This document shows, piece by piece, positions 51,815 through 59,953 of a stretch of 64,000 nucleotides of DNA. Source of the DNA: Amycolatopsis sp. CA-126428 (GTDB lineage Bacteria > Actinomycetota > Actinomycetes > Mycobacteriales > Pseudonocardiaceae). Position numbers and translations under genes: made by a program. A model generated the notes under the pieces. The model searched no databases, had not been told where the DNA came from, and saw only the letters and a list, made by a program, of their open reading frames with translations. Numbering within the stretch: the stretch's first letter is position 1; every line of letters starts with the position of its first letter. The DNA lies in contig NZ_PPHF01000158.1 in assembly GCF_002904335.1 (NCBI RefSeq), positions 1-64,000 on the forward strand, in the 5' to 3' direction.

Positions 51815-52927
51815 TCACGACGCGCTCCCTTCGCGCCCGGCCACGCAGGCACCGGCGACGATTTCGTCCTCGAAGTTCAGCTCCAGCGCGCCTTCCTTCG
51901 TCACGAGCAGCTCGAGCAGCTCGGTGACGTTGCGCGCGTACAGCTCGCTGGCGTGCGAAGGCATTTCGGCGGGCAGGTTCAGCGGGGACGAGATGGTGAC
52001 GTCGTGCTCCACGACGTCCTCGCCCGGCTTGGTCAGCTCGCAGTTGCCGCCGGTCTCGCCGGCGAGGTCGACCACGACCGACCCGGCCGGCATGCCCTTG
52101 ACCGCGTCCGCGGTGACCAGCGTCGGCGCCTTGCGGCCCGGCACCAGCGCGGTGGTGATGACGACGTCGAACCTCGTGATGGCCTCGGTGAGCCGCCGCT
52201 GCTGCTCCTCGCGCTCCTCGGCCGTCAGCTCGCGGGCGTACCCGCCTTCGCCGACCGCCTCGATGCCGAGGTCGAGGAACTGCGCGCCCAGCGACTTGAC
52301 CTGTTCGGCGACCTCGGGCCGCACGTCGTAGCCGGTGGTCTGGGCGCCGAGCCGTTTCGCGGTGGCCAGCGCCTGCAGCCCGGCGACGCCGGCGCCGAGC
52401 ACCAGCACCTTGGCCGGCGGGACGGTGCCGGCCGCGGTGGTGAGCATCGGGAAGAACCGCGGGAGCTTCTGCGCCGCGAGCAGCACCGCGCGGTAGCCGC
52501 CGATGCTGGCCTGCGACGACAGCGCGTCCATCGCCTGCGCCCGGGAAATCCGCGGGACCGCCTCCATCGCGAAGGCGCGTAACCCCGCTTCTTCGAGCTT
52601 CGCGAGCCCGTCCGGGTTGCCGCGCGGATCGAGGAAACCGACGAGCACGGCACCCCGGCTCAGTTTCCCGACTTCCGCGGGCGAAGGCGGGTTGACCTTC
52701 ACGACGATCGGCGCGCCCCAGGCGTCGCCGAGTTCGGCGCCCGCCTGGGTGTACGCGTCGTCACTCAGGTGCGCACCGGATCCGGCACCCGGCTCGACGA
52801 CGACGCGCAGCCCTCGCTGCACGAGCCGCCCGACGAGCTTGGGCACCATGGCCACCCGCCGCTCCCCGGGGCGTGATTCGGCCACCACACCCACGGTGAG
52901 CTGCTGACTCTGTTCGCTGTCCGTCAC
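51815..52927 (-). CDS. pntAA: NAD(P) transhydrogenase subunit alpha part 1 (NAD-binding)
   Basis: A 370-residue cytoplasmic subunit related to alanine dehydrogenase. RPGERRVAMVP and the NAD Rossmann motif KVLVLGAGVAGLQALATAKRLGA (about residues 168-190) are visible, with SSPLNLPAEMPSHAS near the end. GTG has GAGGAGG upstream. First gene of the operon pntAA-pntAB-pntB-lipoate ligase, with a 73-bp gap to pntAB. Confidence 0.95.
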   Translation of the reverse strand: MTDSEQSQQLTVGVVAESRPGERRVAMVPKLVGRLVQRGLRVVVEPGAGSGAHLSDDAYTQAGAELGDAWGAPIVVKVNPPSPAEVGKLSRGAVLVGFLDPRGNPDGLAKLEEAGLRAFAMEAVPRISRAQAMDALSSQASIGGYRAVLLAAQKLPRFFPMLTTAAGTVPPAKVLVLGAGVAGLQALATAKRLGAQTTGYDVRPEVAEQVKSLGAQFLDLGIEAVGEGGYARELTAEEREEQQRRLTEAITRFDVVITTALVPGRKAPTLVTADAVKGMPAGSVVVDLAGETGGNCELTKPGEDVVEHDVTISSPLNLPAEMPSHASELYARNVTELLELLVTKEGALELNFEDEIVAGACVAGREGSAS

Positions 52928-53050
52928 ACGACCTCCTCATCGGCGAGGCACGATCCGAGGGTTGTACCACGCCGGACCGACAGTCCCCAGTGACGTGGGT
53001 CGCAAGTCTCGCGGTTGTGCCAGAAGATACGAGCGGCCGGGAGGAAACGT

Positions 53051-53710
53051 TCAGCTGCTTTTCCAGTGCGGGACGCCGAGCAGGACCAGGCGCAGCCGTT
53101 TTTCCGCCGTTCCGGTGATTTTCGCGTCTTCACCTGGGCGGGCTTCCAGCAGTTCGACAATGGTCGTCAGCATCACGGAAACGATCAAGTCGGCCAGCAT
53201 GTGGAGGTCTTCGGTGCTCCACTCGCGCAGCTTCGGGAACCGGGCGAGGTCGATCGCGAGGTCACCGGAAAACAGCCGCAGTTCGGCGGCGATCGCCTCG
53301 GCGAGCGGGCCACCGGCGTACCGCTCACGGGCCACGAACCGGAAATGGTCCTCGTTCGCCCGGACGAATCGGTGCAGCGTCGTCACCGACGCGCTGATCA
53401 TCCCCTGGTAGGTGTCCGGATCCGTGCGCGCGGAGCGGATCATGCCGCGCAGCGTGCGCGTCGCCTCTTCGACGAGCGCGACACCGAGGTCCTCCATCGA
53501 GGCGAAGTGCCGGTAGAAGGCCGTCGGGACGATCCCGGCGCCCTTCGCGACCTCGCGCAGGGACAGCGTGGCGAACGGCCGGTCGGCCAGCAGCTCGAGG
53601 GCGGTGTCCAGCAGTGCCTGCCGGGTGCGCAATTTGCGCTCTTGGCGGCTCACCGGCGTCAGGGGTTCGGACACGGGTTCCAGCGTACGGATGTCCACCG
53701 CGTTGCTCAC
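53051..53710 (-). CDS. TetR family regulator of the reductase/desaturase operon
   Basis: A 219-residue repressor with the helix-turn-helix TLSLREVAKGAGIVPTAFYRHF (residues about 47-68) and a C-terminal ligand domain. The combination of TetR gene divergent from a ferredoxin reductase and an acyl desaturase matches DesT-like and related systems that sense acyl-CoA. A fitting operator is at 53767-53784. GTG has GAGGAT upstream. Acyl-CoA sensing is inferred from context. Confidence 0.87.
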   Translation of the reverse strand: MSNAVDIRTLEPVSEPLTPVSRQERKLRTRQALLDTALELLADRPFATLSLREVAKGAGIVPTAFYRHFASMEDLGVALVEEATRTLRGMIRSARTDPDTYQGMISASVTTLHRFVRANEDHFRFVARERYAGGPLAEAIAAELRLFSGDLAIDLARFPKLREWSTEDLHMLADLIVSVMLTTIVELLEARPGEDAKITGTAEKRLRLVLLGVPHWKSS

Positions 53711-53766
53711 GTCACATCCTCGGGGTCTCGCGTTGACAGGGCGTCCACTCCTGCAGTGCACTGTTG

Positions 53767-53784
53767 AGTGTACAGCCGTTCACT
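53767..53784. promoter_or_regulatory. DesT-like operator
   Basis: On the minus strand it reads AGTGAAC-N4-GTACACT, an inverted repeat with one mismatch and the layout known for the Pseudomonas DesT site. A palindrome AGTGCACT lies just upstream (53755-53762). A TTGACA -35 (53733-53738) with TGCACT 18 bases later would put the plus-strand promoter directly under these sites. Confidence 0.55.
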
Positions 53785-53804
53785 GTAACCGAGGAGGTTC
53801 GGAG

Positions 53805-54872
53805 ATGACGGCGCTCATCCCCCGGCGGGTGCGCGGCCTCGCCTCGCTGGCCGAGGCGCTGCTGACGCCGCACGGGATGGACCGGTACCTGGAGCTCGTC
53901 GACCCGATGCTGGTCCGCCGCGAGATCCGCGGCCTGGTCACGGCGGTGCGCAAGCAGACGCCCGACACCGTCACGCTCACCGTGTGCCCCAGCCGTGCGT
54001 GGCCGGGCTTCACCGCCGGCCAGTACGTCCGCCTGCAGGTGGAGATCGACGGCGTCCGGCGCACGCGCTGCTATTCGCCGTGCGGTTCGCAGTACGACGG
54101 CGAGCTGGAGTTCACGGTCAAGGAGCAGGGCCTGGTTTCCGGGCACCTGAGCCGGTCGATCGGCGTCGGCTCGGTCGTCAACCTGTCCACTCCGGACGGT
54201 GCCTTCACGTTGCCCGCCGAGCGGCCGGACCGCGTCCTGCTGATCGCGGGCGGCAGCGGCATCACGCCGGTGCTCGCGATGGCGCGCACCCTGGTCGACG
54301 AGGGCCACGCCGGCGAGATCGTGTTCGTGCAGTACTCGAACGGCCCGGCCGACGCGCTGTACCGCACCGAGCTGGCCGAGCTCGCCGCCCGGCACCCCGG
54401 GCTGCGGGTCGTGCACGCCCACACCCATTCGAAGGGTGGCGACCTCAACGGGTTCTTCTCACCGGAACACCTGGCGCGGGTCGCCCCGTGGTTCCGCGAC
54501 GCGGAGGCGTTCGTCTGCGGCCCGAAGCCATTGATGGACGCCGTGCGCGAGGAGCTCGGTGAACGCGTGCACACCGAAGAGTTCACGCCGCCGGCGTTGA
54601 CCTTCGACACGGAGAACGCCGAGGGCCAGGTGCGCTTCAAGCGCAGCGGCCGCGAGTGCGCGAACTCGGGGAAGCCGTTGCTGGAGCAGGCCGAAGAGGC
54701 CGGGCTCTCGCCGGAGCACGGCTGCCGGATGGGCATCTGCTTCTCCTGCACCCAGCTCAAGACCGCCGGGCGCGTCCGCAACGCCAAGACGGGCGAGATC
54801 TCCGGCGAAGAAGACGAAGAAATCCAGCTCTGCATCTCCGTCCCCGTCGGGGACGTCGAGATCGACGCTTAA
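53805..54872 (+). CDS. Ferredoxin reductase with C-terminal 2Fe-2S domain (partner of desaturase)
   Basis: A 355-residue electron carrier: FAD-binding barrel (RCYSPCGS), NAD-binding domain (GGSGITPVLAM) and a plant-type 2Fe-2S domain with cysteines 307, 312, 315 and 343. The order and size match Rv3230c, which feeds electrons to the DesA3 stearoyl-CoA desaturase. ATG has GGAGG 9 bases upstream. Its TAA stop lies just before the desaturase ribosome site (AAGGAG). Confidence 0.92.
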   Translation: MTALIPRRVRGLASLAEALLTPHGMDRYLELVDPMLVRREIRGLVTAVRKQTPDTVTLTVCPSRAWPGFTAGQYVRLQVEIDGVRRTRCYSPCGSQYDGELEFTVKEQGLVSGHLSRSIGVGSVVNLSTPDGAFTLPAERPDRVLLIAGGSGITPVLAMARTLVDEGHAGEIVFVQYSNGPADALYRTELAELAARHPGLRVVHAHTHSKGGDLNGFFSPEHLARVAPWFRDAEAFVCGPKPLMDAVREELGERVHTEEFTPPALTFDTENAEGQVRFKRSGRECANSGKPLLEQAEEAGLSPEHGCRMGICFSCTQLKTAGRVRNAKTGEISGEEDEEIQLCISVPVGDVEIDA

Positions 54873-54882
54873 GGAGACTGCC

Positions 54883-55989
54883 ATGACCGGTCTGCAGGAC
54901 CGCCTGACCCCGGAACAGGTCGAGGAGTTCGGCCGCGAGCTCGACGCGCTGCGGCAGCGGATCGTCGACGACCTGGGCCAGGAGGACGTCGACTACATCC
55001 ACGACATCATCAAGAAGCAGCGCGGCTTGGAGGTCGCCGGGCGGGCGCTGCTGTTCGCCGGGTTCTTCCCGCCGGCGTGGCTCGCCGGTGTCGGCGCGCT
55101 GTCGCTGGCCAAGATCCTCGACAACATGGAGATCGGCCACAACGTCATGCACGGCCAGTACGACTGGACGCGCGACCCGGCGCTGAGCTCGCAGCGGTTC
55201 GAGTGGGACACCGTGGCGCCGGCGGAGAACTGGCGGCACTCGCACAACTACATCCACCACACGTACACGAACATCGTCGACAAGGACCGCGACGTCGGCT
55301 ACGGGATCCTGCGGATGGACACCGCCCAGAAGTGGCACCCGTACTACCTGGGCAACCCGGTGTACGCGACGCTGCTGGCGATCTTCTTCCAGTGGGGCGT
55401 GATGCTGCACGACCTCGAGGTCGAGAACGTCGTCAAGGGCGAGCGGTCCTGGGCCGACAACGTGCCGGTGCTGCGGCGCATCCTGCGGAAGGCTTCGCGT
55501 CAGGTCGGCAAGGACTACGTCCTGTTCCCGCTGCTGACCGGCCCGCTGGCGCCGCTGACGTTCCTCGGCAACGCGACGGCGAACCTGACCCGCAACCTCT
55601 GGGCGTTCGCGATCATCTTCTGCGGCCACTTCCCGGCGGACGTCGAGAGCTTCACCGAAGAGGAGACCTCCGAAGAGTCGCGCGGCCAGTGGTACCTGCG
55701 CCAGATCCTGGGTTCGGCGAACATCACGGGCGGCCCGCTGTTCCACATCCTGAGCGGCAACCTGTCCCACCAGATCGAGCACCACCTGTTCCCCGACATC
55801 CCCGCGCGCCGGTACCCGCAGATCGCCGGCGAGGTGCGCGCGATCTGCGAGAAGTACGGCCTGCCGTACCACACGGGCCCGCTGCGCAAGCAGCTCTGGT
55901 CGGTGGCGAAGAAGATCGTGAAGCTGGCCCTGCCTGCCCCGCAGTCCCCGGCTACCGTGGAACCCGACCGGCAGCTCCGAGCAGCGTGA
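54883..55989 (+). CDS. Membrane fatty acid (acyl-CoA) desaturase, DesA3-like
   Basis: A 368-residue di-iron membrane desaturase. The three histidine boxes are complete: HNVMH (86-90), HSHNYIHH (119-126) and HQIEHH (296-301). Hydrophobic helices flank them. With the reductase upstream it would introduce a cis double bond, probably delta-9, into stearoyl- or palmitoyl-CoA to adjust membrane fluidity. AAGGAG lies 6 bases before ATG. Confidence 0.93.
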   Translation: MTGLQDRLTPEQVEEFGRELDALRQRIVDDLGQEDVDYIHDIIKKQRGLEVAGRALLFAGFFPPAWLAGVGALSLAKILDNMEIGHNVMHGQYDWTRDPALSSQRFEWDTVAPAENWRHSHNYIHHTYTNIVDKDRDVGYGILRMDTAQKWHPYYLGNPVYATLLAIFFQWGVMLHDLEVENVVKGERSWADNVPVLRRILRKASRQVGKDYVLFPLLTGPLAPLTFLGNATANLTRNLWAFAIIFCGHFPADVESFTEEETSEESRGQWYLRQILGSANITGGPLFHILSGNLSHQIEHHLFPDIPARRYPQIAGEVRAICEKYGLPYHTGPLRKQLWSVAKKIVKLALPAPQSPATVEPDRQLRAA

Positions 55990-55996
55990 GGGTGAC

Positions 55997-56197
55997 ATGG
56001 TGGGTCAGTTCGAACGGGAGAAGGACACCCTGCAGGTGATCACCGAATCAGCGGCGACGCACGTCGGCAACATAGCTTCGATCATCACCGGCGCGATCCG
56101 CGACATCGCCCGGGAGACGGGCGACTGGCTCACCGACGTCATCGAGATGCGGGAAGCGGCGCAGCGGGCCCAGGAGGACGACCCGGACACGCCCTGA
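55997..56197 (+). CDS. Small protein of unknown function in the desaturase operon
   Basis: A 66-residue protein starting 7 bases after the desaturase stop (GAGGGTGAC precedes the ATG). It has a helix of mixed polarity (THVGNIASIITGAIRDIARE, residues about 21-40) and an acidic C-terminus. Spacing and position suggest translation with the desaturase. I do not recognise a family; it could help the desaturase/reductase complex. Confidence 0.6.
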   Translation: MVGQFEREKDTLQVITESAATHVGNIASIITGAIRDIARETGDWLTDVIEMREAAQRAQEDDPDTP

Positions 56198-56202
56198 CGT
56201 AC

Positions 56203-56232
56203 CCACCCCACGGGGCCCGCCTCGTGGGGTGG
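56203..56232 (+). terminator. Terminator of the desaturase operon
   Basis: Perfect 10-base arms CCACCCCACG/CGTGGGGTGG with a 10-base loop, 5 bases after the stop of the small gene. Confidence 0.75.
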
Positions 56233-56281
56233 CCGGTGACATCCCTGCACGGCGCCGACGATCCCGCCGTTCGACCGGCCC

Positions 56282-56520
56282 GGCCGGTCGTTCGAGGCCC
56301 GGGCCGGTCGCTCGAGGCCCTGTCTCGGCGGCGGAATTGTCGGTGCCTGCCGGTAGAGTAGAAAACGGGGGGCGCCCCGCGGCCGGACGAGCGAATCCGC
56401 CGATCCCGGCGCTTTCTCCCAGGTCAAACAGGGGAAAACCGGCCGGGCAACGCCACCGCCCCAGCGCTTTCCCCCGCCCCCGATAGGGGGAAAACCGGAT
56501 GGGCAACGCCCCCGCCCCCG
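56282..56520. repeat. Two sets of short tandem repeats upstream of the histidine kinase
   Basis: A 20-bp unit (GGCCGGTCGTTCGAGGCC) is repeated at 56282-56301 and 56302-56321 with few changes. A second, imperfect unit of about 55 bases is repeated at 56409-56463 and 56464-56520, sharing GCGCTTTC, GGGGAAAACCGG and GGGCAACGCC. Each copy of the second set can fold (CTTTCCCCC against GGGGGAAA). The 338-bp gap 56198-56535 has no gene; the kinase promoter must lie in these repeats. Confidence 0.6.
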
Positions 56521-56535
56521 GGCAACACTGAACCG

Positions 56536-57798
56536 GTGACCACCCTCGACCCACCCCACCCCCTGCGCCGCGTCTTCGGCCCCCTCGCCACGCGGGACTT
56601 CCGGGCCGAGTACCTCTGGCTGTGGCTCGCCGCCCCGCTCACCGTCTTCTCGCTGCTCAGCTTCCTGGTCCTCCTCGCGCTCGGCCTCTGGCTCACCCCG
56701 GTCCTGCTCGGCTTCCTCGTCCTCGCCGGCGCCGTCTCCTACGCCCGCGGCCTCGGCGCGGCCCATCGCGGCCTGGCGAAACGCCTGCTCGGCGTCAGCG
56801 TCCCCGCCCCGCGGCGGCCCGAGCTCAAGCCCGGGCTGTGGAGCTGGGTCAAAGCGCGCGTCGGCGATCCCGCGGGCTGGCGGGTCGCCGGTTACCTGCT
56901 CCTGCGCCTGCCGCTGACGCTCGCCGGGCTCTTCACCGTCTTCGCCGCGACCCTCTACAGCTTTGCCGCCACCACCTACTCCTTCTTCTGGTTCCCGCTC
57001 GGCGAACGGCAGCTGCCCGTCTTCGACATCCGCGCCGACAGCTGGGCCGGCGCGCTCGCCTGGTCGGCGTCCGGGCTGCTGGTGCTGGTCGCGCTGCCGC
57101 GGGTGACGCACGCCTTCGTCGCCCTCGACCGGCTGCTGGTCGTCGGGCTGCTCGGCGAGCGTGTGCTGTCGGAACGGGTGCGCGACCTCGAAGCGAGCCG
57201 TGCGACGGCGGTGGAGGACGCCGCCCTGCGGCTGCGGCGCATCGAACGCGACCTCCACGACGGCGCGCAGGCCCAGCTCGTCGCGCTGGCCATGAAGCTC
57301 GGCCTGGCCAAGGACGAACTGGCGGACGCCGATCTCCCGCAGGTCAAAGAGCTGGTCACCGCCGCGCACGCCAACGCCAAGCAGGCCCTGACCGAGCTGC
57401 GCGACCTCGCCCGCGGCATCCACCCGGCCGCCCTGGACGCCGGCCTCGACGTCGCTCTCGCCACGCTCGTCGCGACGTCCGGGATCGACGCGCGGGTCGC
57501 GGTGGACCTGCCGCGCCGGCCACCGCCGTCGCTGGAGACGATCCTCTACTTCAGCGCCGCCGAGCTGCTGACCAACGCCGCGAAACACGGCGGGACGACG
57601 CTGGTCGAAGTCACCGAGGAGCGGGCCGTCCTGCGCCTGCGTGTCCGCGACAGCGGCCCCGGCGGCGCGCGGATCGTGCCGGGCGGCGGGCTGGCCGGCG
57701 TCGCCGAACGGCTGCGGACGGTCGACGGCGAGCTGACCGTCACCAGCCCGGCGGGCGGTCCGACCGAAGTGTCCGCGCGGGTGCCGCTGCCCCGCTAG
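56536..57798 (+). CDS. Sensor histidine kinase (NarL-type, HisKA_3)
   Basis: A 420-residue membrane kinase. The N-terminal half is a sensor domain with four helices (about 25-65 and 120-195, with short extracytoplasmic loops), followed by the dimerisation/phosphoacceptor motif RIERDLHDGAQAQL (His241) and an ATPase domain with ELLTNAAKHG and DSGPGGA. GTG start without a strong ribosome site. The response regulator begins 9 bp later. The signal is probably membrane-related, since the sensor has no large outer domain. Confidence 0.9.
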   Translation: MTTLDPPHPLRRVFGPLATRDFRAEYLWLWLAAPLTVFSLLSFLVLLALGLWLTPVLLGFLVLAGAVSYARGLGAAHRGLAKRLLGVSVPAPRRPELKPGLWSWVKARVGDPAGWRVAGYLLLRLPLTLAGLFTVFAATLYSFAATTYSFFWFPLGERQLPVFDIRADSWAGALAWSASGLLVLVALPRVTHAFVALDRLLVVGLLGERVLSERVRDLEASRATAVEDAALRLRRIERDLHDGAQAQLVALAMKLGLAKDELADADLPQVKELVTAAHANAKQALTELRDLARGIHPAALDAGLDVALATLVATSGIDARVAVDLPRRPPPSLETILYFSAAELLTNAAKHGGTTLVEVTEERAVLRLRVRDSGPGGARIVPGGGLAGVAERLRTVDGELTVTSPAGGPTEVSARVPLPR

Positions 57799-57807
57799 GG
57801 TCGCGGC

Positions 57808-58452
57808 ATGCGGATCGTCATCGCGGAGGACTCCACCATCCTGCGCCACGGCCTCGTCGAGCTGCTCACCTTCCGCGGCCACGAAGTCGTCGCCGCGGTG
57901 AAGGACGCCGAAGCGCTGCGCGAAGCGGTCAGCACCCACGCACCCGAGGTGTCCATTGTGGACATCAGGATGCCGCCGACGCACACCGACGAAGGCCTGC
58001 GGGCGGCGATCGCGCTGCGCCGCGAGCTCCCGGGCTGCGCGATCCTGCTGTTTTCCCAGTACGTCGAGACGAGGTACGCGGCCGAGCTGCTGGCCGACCG
58101 CGCGGGCGGCGTCGGCTACCTGCTCAAAGACCGCGTGGCCGAGGTCTCGGACTTCCTCGACGCGCTGCGCCGGGTGGCGGACGGCGAAACGGTCCTCGAC
58201 CCCGAAGTCGTCAGCCAGCTGTTCTCGGCGACGCGCCGGACGGACGCGCTGAGCGGGCTCACCCCTCGGGAGCGCGAAGTGCTGGGCCTGATGGCGGAGG
58301 GCCGGTCGAACTCCGCGATCGCGGCGGAGCTGTTCCTTTCGCCCGGCTCGGTGGAGAAGTACGTGACGTCGATCTTCGGCAAGCTCGGCCTGCCACCGTC
58401 CGAAGGGGACAACCGCCGGGTGCTGGCGGTGCTGCGCTACCTGGATTCCTGA
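57808..58452 (+). CDS. LuxR/NarL family response regulator
   Basis: A 214-residue regulator: receiver domain with acidic pair E8/D9 and phosphoacceptor Asp52 (SIVDIRMPP), conserved lysine in LLKDR, and a C-terminal LuxR helix-turn-helix (LTPREREVLGLMAEGRSNSAIA, residues about 151-172). Partner of the kinase upstream. Its targets are unknown; the repeat-rich gap before the kinase may include its binding sites. Confidence 0.92.
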   Translation: MRIVIAEDSTILRHGLVELLTFRGHEVVAAVKDAEALREAVSTHAPEVSIVDIRMPPTHTDEGLRAAIALRRELPGCAILLFSQYVETRYAAELLADRAGGVGYLLKDRVAEVSDFLDALRRVADGETVLDPEVVSQLFSATRRTDALSGLTPREREVLGLMAEGRSNSAIAAELFLSPGSVEKYVTSIFGKLGLPPSEGDNRRVLAVLRYLDS

Positions 58453-58507
58453 CCGCCGGCGAAGGCGCACCCCGCGAAGAAGCCCGCAGCTGCCTAGGCT
58501 GGACCGC

Positions 58508-58918
58508 ATGTACTCCACCGAGATCGAGGTCCGCACCGGCTCCGAAGCCGTCGTCCACGACCTCACCCACGAAGCCGAGGCCTTCCTCCGCGACGCCGAC
58601 GCCACCGACGGCCTGCTGCACGTCTGGGTCCCGCACGCCACCGCCGGCCTGGCCATCCTGGAAACCGGCGCCGGCAGCGACGAGGACCTGCTGACCGCGC
58701 TCGACGAGCTGCTCCCCCGCGACGGCCGCTGGCGGCACCGGCACGGGAGCCCGGGTCACGGCCGTGACCACGTGCTCCCGGCGCTGGTGCCGCCCTACGC
58801 GACGGTCCCGGTGCTCGGCGGTGTCCTGGCGCTCGGCACCTGGCAGTCGATCTGCCTAGTGGACACCAACCTCGACAACCCCGTCCGCAAGGTGCGGTTC
58901 AGCCTCCTGGCGGGCTGA
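58508..58918 (+). CDS. YjbQ family (UPF0047) protein
   Basis: A 136-residue protein of the YjbQ/UPF0047 family, with the family marks GLLHVWVPHATAGLAILE and the HRHGSPGHGRDH segment, whose histidines bind metal, and GTWQSICLVD near the end. Members were proposed to have secondary thiamine phosphate synthase activity, but the normal role is unclear. Its last 63 bases overlap the convergent membrane protein gene, which is unusually long for two coding ends. Confidence 0.85.
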   Translation: MYSTEIEVRTGSEAVVHDLTHEAEAFLRDADATDGLLHVWVPHATAGLAILETGAGSDEDLLTALDELLPRDGRWRHRHGSPGHGRDHVLPALVPPYATVPVLGGVLALGTWQSICLVDTNLDNPVRKVRFSLLAG

Positions 58919-59848
58919 CCGGCCCGGCCACAGCGCCACCAGCAGGCCCACGGCCAGCAGGGCGCCGAGCACCCACAGCGCGGTCGTCACGTCCGGCGCG
59001 TCCGGCACGCCCTGCAGCAGGCTGCGCAGGCCTTCGGCCGAGAACCGGAACGGCGTCCACGACCACAGCAGCGCGCGGTAGGCCGGGTTCAGCAGCTCCG
59101 GCACCTGCCCGGCCACCGCGGGCGCGACCAGGTACAGCGGCGCGAGGACGGCCATCGCGCGCAGGCCCAGCAGGCGCAGCAACGCGGCCTGCAGCGCGGC
59201 GAAGGCCGTCGCGGCGAGGAAGACGAAGCCGAGGACGTCCGCGGTCAGCGGCAACGTCGAATCCCACAGCGCGAAGAACCCGGCCACCGCCGCCGTGATC
59301 AGCACGCCGGCCCCGGTCACCTGCAGGAACCGCGCCCCGGCCCCGATCGGGCGGCCGGTCCGCTTCGCGAGCTGCGTCAGCGCGAGCCCGGCGACGAGCG
59401 CGCCGATCCACGCCAGCGCGCTCGCGGCCAGCGGCGCGACCCGGCCCGCGACCCCCGCCGGGTGCAGGACCTCCTGCTTCGGCGCGCCGGCCAGCGCGGT
59501 CGCGGCGCCGGTCAGCGCCTGCTGGGCGACCTGGGTGCCGGCCGGGTTGACCGCCCCGGAAGTCACAACTGTCGCGGCCGGTCCCGGCGCGAGTTCGAGC
59601 ACGCCGTAGACCTTCTTGTCTTCCAGGAGCTGCCGCGCGTCGGCCGGGGTCGCGACGGTCCAGGCGAGCTGGCCGCCGCCGTGCGCGGCGATGCGCTGCG
59701 CGATCTCCGGCGGAGCGGCGACGGCGACCGGGACGCCGTCGGGGGCGACGGTCGCCTGCGCGCCGAAGGTGAGGAATCCGAGCACCACCGCCACCAGCGC
59801 GCCGGCCACGGCGGCGACCAGGGCGAGTACCCCCGCGGGACGGGTCAT
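58856..59848 (-). CDS. ABC-2/YhgE-like membrane protein
   Basis: A 330-residue protein with one N-terminal helix (residues about 8-30), an extracytoplasmic domain of about 110 residues (AVAAPPEIAQRIAAHGG onward) and then about six helices. This is the layout of YhgE/Pip and ABC-2 type membrane proteins that act in export. No ATPase gene is adjacent. ATG 59848 has GGAGG 5 bases upstream. Its 3' end overlaps the YjbQ gene by 63 bp. Substrate unknown. Confidence 0.7.
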   Translation of the reverse strand: MTRPAGVLALVAAVAGALVAVVLGFLTFGAQATVAPDGVPVAVAAPPEIAQRIAAHGGGQLAWTVATPADARQLLEDKKVYGVLELAPGPAATVVTSGAVNPAGTQVAQQALTGAATALAGAPKQEVLHPAGVAGRVAPLAASALAWIGALVAGLALTQLAKRTGRPIGAGARFLQVTGAGVLITAAVAGFFALWDSTLPLTADVLGFVFLAATAFAALQAALLRLLGLRAMAVLAPLYLVAPAVAGQVPELLNPAYRALLWSWTPFRFSAEGLRSLLQGVPDAPDVTTALWVLGALLAVGLLVALWPGRSARQEAEPHLADGVVEVGVH

Positions 59849-59953
59849 CACTGCCTCCATTTATTCGTCACTTGTTGAATTACGCCTCAAGATACGACGC
59901 TGTCTCGCAGAAGTCAACGCGTGTTGAATAACGTCCCCGGTAGCCTCGGAGCC

